This document shows positions 63,815-64,000 of a DNA stretch of 64,000 nucleotides, piece by piece. A program made the position numbers and the translations under genes. Position 1 is the stretch's first letter; every line of letters begins with the position of its first letter. The notes beneath the pieces are model-generated. The model was not told the origin of the DNA. It saw only the letters and a program-made list of their open reading frames with translations, and searched no databases. This stretch comes from Halorhodospira halochloris (lineage in GTDB: Bacteria; Pseudomonadota; Gammaproteobacteria; Nitrococcales; Halorhodospiraceae), in the NCBI RefSeq assembly GCF_002356555.2, contig NZ_AP017372.2, forward strand, positions 434,001 to 498,000, in the 5' to 3' direction.

Positions 63815-64000
63815 TCGACGTCGGCGCGGGATCTATCTACTGCCCAATCTGCTAACCACTGGCTGCGTATTCTTCGGGTTTCTCGGCATAATCCTGGGCA
63901 TGGACGGTGATTTCGGCCTTGCGGCGATTGCCGTGTTGGTCGCAATGCTCTTTGATGGCCTGGACGGTAGGGTCGCCCGCATTACCGGCACCGATACAGA
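63807..64000 (+). CDS. pssA: CDP-diacylglycerol-serine O-phosphatidyltransferase (partial)
   Basis: First ~64 codons; runs off the window. RRRGIYLLPNLLTTGCVFFGFL is the typical PssA start and LFDGLDGRVARITGTD the CDP-alcohol phosphatidyltransferase motif beginning. ATG overlaps the rhodanese stop. The ilvC-pssA neighbourhood is common in related bacteria. Confidence 0.88.
   Translation, partial: MINRRRRGIYLLPNLLTTGCVFFGFLGIILGMDGDFGLAAIAVLVAMLFDGLDGRVARITGTDT

Overview
The window looks like a moderately GC-rich gammaproteobacterial chromosome. The Rnf operon followed by nth, the purN/purM/DUF2066/hda neighbourhood, the ilvH-ilvC-pssA order, and an EPS-associated MarR-type regulator point to the Chromatiales/Ectothiorhodospiraceae. 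A Halorhodospira-like halophilic phototroph is my best guess from gene content; nothing here proves it.

Region 1 (about 0.2-12 kb) is a minus-strand surface-polysaccharide locus. It holds a CapA-like phosphatase, two P-loop kinase-like proteins, two AT-rich sulfotransferase-like genes, and a tight five-gene sugar module (HAD phosphatase, SDR epimerase/dehydratase, 2-hydroxyacid dehydrogenase, 6-phosphogluconolactonase-like protein, CMP-sugar-type cytidylyltransferase). A PglK/MsbA-type ABC flippase and an EPS-type MarR regulator sit upstream. Together they would make, activate, decorate and export an acidic or sulfated glycan.

Region 2 (about 11.3-28.7 kb) is an accessory zone of toxin-antitoxin genes, insertion sequences and broken genes. 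It contains an orphan DUF433 antitoxin, an Rpn-type nuclease with partial duplications of its flanks, an IS3-family element that cut a PIN toxin, a ParE-type pair beside an 18-base G/C homopolymer, a tripartite HicA-HicB-SecB-like toxin/antitoxin/chaperone operon, a Phd-PIN pair, a HEPN protein apparently fused to the start of a lost MNT antitoxin, a tyrosine recombinase, a beta-CASP metallo-RNase, and two differently deleted copies of one IS200/IS605 element. One of those copies keeps an intact TnpB and splits an sce7726-type gene.

Region 3 (28.7-64 kb) is core genome: tRNA-Ala(CGC), argF/argD, rnt, pyrC, argG, the rnf operon with nth, a Deg protease, mgtE, uppP, metG, dcd, purN/purM, hda, yihY, acyP, proS, ilvH-ilvC, a rhodanese protein and the start of pssA. 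Two Rnf proteins are unusual fusions: RnfA carries a C-terminal bifunctional-nuclease (DUF151) domain, and RnfB and RnfC form one polypeptide.

The most striking feature is a family of about 16 palindromic elements of roughly 120-225 bp (most about 150 bp), all between 20.9 and 61.8 kb. Each has a conserved asymmetric core that can fold as two small hairpins inside a long stem. The stem arms differ strongly between copies yet stay complementary within each copy. Several copies have short flanking direct repeats, the termini often supply stop codons of neighbouring genes, one copy is nested in another, and one sits in frame inside a protein gene, adding 48 codons. They look like small non-autonomous mobile elements, comparable in concept to Rickettsia palindromic elements.
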